Positions 32,830-32,888 of a DNA stretch of 32,888 nucleotides are shown piece by piece. The translations under genes were made by a program, and so were the position numbers. Each line of letters begins with the position of its first letter. Position 1 is the first letter of the stretch. The notes beneath the pieces are model-generated. The model had not been told where the DNA came from. It did not search any database and saw nothing but the letters and a program-made list of their open reading frames with translations. This stretch comes from an uncultured Lachnospiraceae bacterium. Its GTDB lineage: Bacteria > Bacillota > Clostridia > Lachnospirales > Lachnospiraceae. The stretch covers positions 1 through 32,888 of the forward strand of contig CADBPM010000095.1 of NCBI GenBank assembly GCA_902796595.1, given 5' to 3'.

Positions 32830-32888
32830 TTCCACACTTATACATTGTTAATACTACTTGATATGTGTTATCCTTGATATATCAATTA

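Overview
The window looks like a chromosomal segment of a low-GC, Gram-positive anaerobe, most likely a Lachnospiraceae (Butyrivibrio-like) Clostridium relative. The reasons are AGGAGG-type ribosome binding sites, FabK as the only enoyl-ACP reductase, a fused AccD-AccA carboxyltransferase, lipoprotein solute-binding proteins with an LAGC lipobox, and a very large variant of the Opp transporter. This placement rests on gene content only; no database search was possible.

Layout. 1-2616: AT-rich non-coding DNA carrying copy 1 of a 103-bp repeat, an orphan AAA/DUF4143 ATPase and several palindromes. 2617-10740: a complete, tightly overlapping type II fatty-acid synthesis operon (acpP-accB-accC-accDA-fabH-fabK-fabG-fabF-fabZ) behind a textbook promoter, with no fabD. 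10928-11410: a MarR regulator. 11625-20093: oppA-oppB-oppC-oppD-oppF. 20219-22016 (minus): nudC-like Nudix hydrolase and a CobW-type GTPase. 22278-23759: C69 dipeptidase. 23798-24574 (minus): AraC regulator, divergent from a three-gene carbohydrate ABC importer (24759-28055). 28127-29527 (minus): MATE efflux protein. 29703-29776: tRNA-Arg(CCU). 29871-29973: copy 2 of the 103-bp repeat. 30073-32829: an AT-rich accessory locus with two very small ORFs, an Lsa-like ABC-F ATPase and a truncated ABC exporter.

How the genes work together. The fab operon supplies acyl chains from acetyl-CoA. The MarR gene and oppA share an 18-bp inverted-repeat operator (TTGTRT-N6-AYACAA) placed over each promoter, so the regulator probably controls itself and peptide uptake. 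Peptides imported by Opp could be cut by the C69 dipeptidase encoded nearby. The sugar importer has no ATPase of its own and must borrow one.

Most unusual content. (1) The Opp transporter: OppA appears circularly permuted, OppB has about 200 extra extracytoplasmic residues, OppD carries a roughly 230-residue coiled-coil insertion between Walker A and Q-loop, OppF has a C-terminal membrane hairpin, and three intergenic gaps are packed with stem-loops, some joined by CTAGTA linkers. (2) A GC-rich candidate H-type pseudoknot just upstream of the CobW-type start codon. (3) The 103-bp two-hairpin repeat. (4) The small-peptide/ABC-F/exporter locus with a degenerate second copy of the peptide gene.
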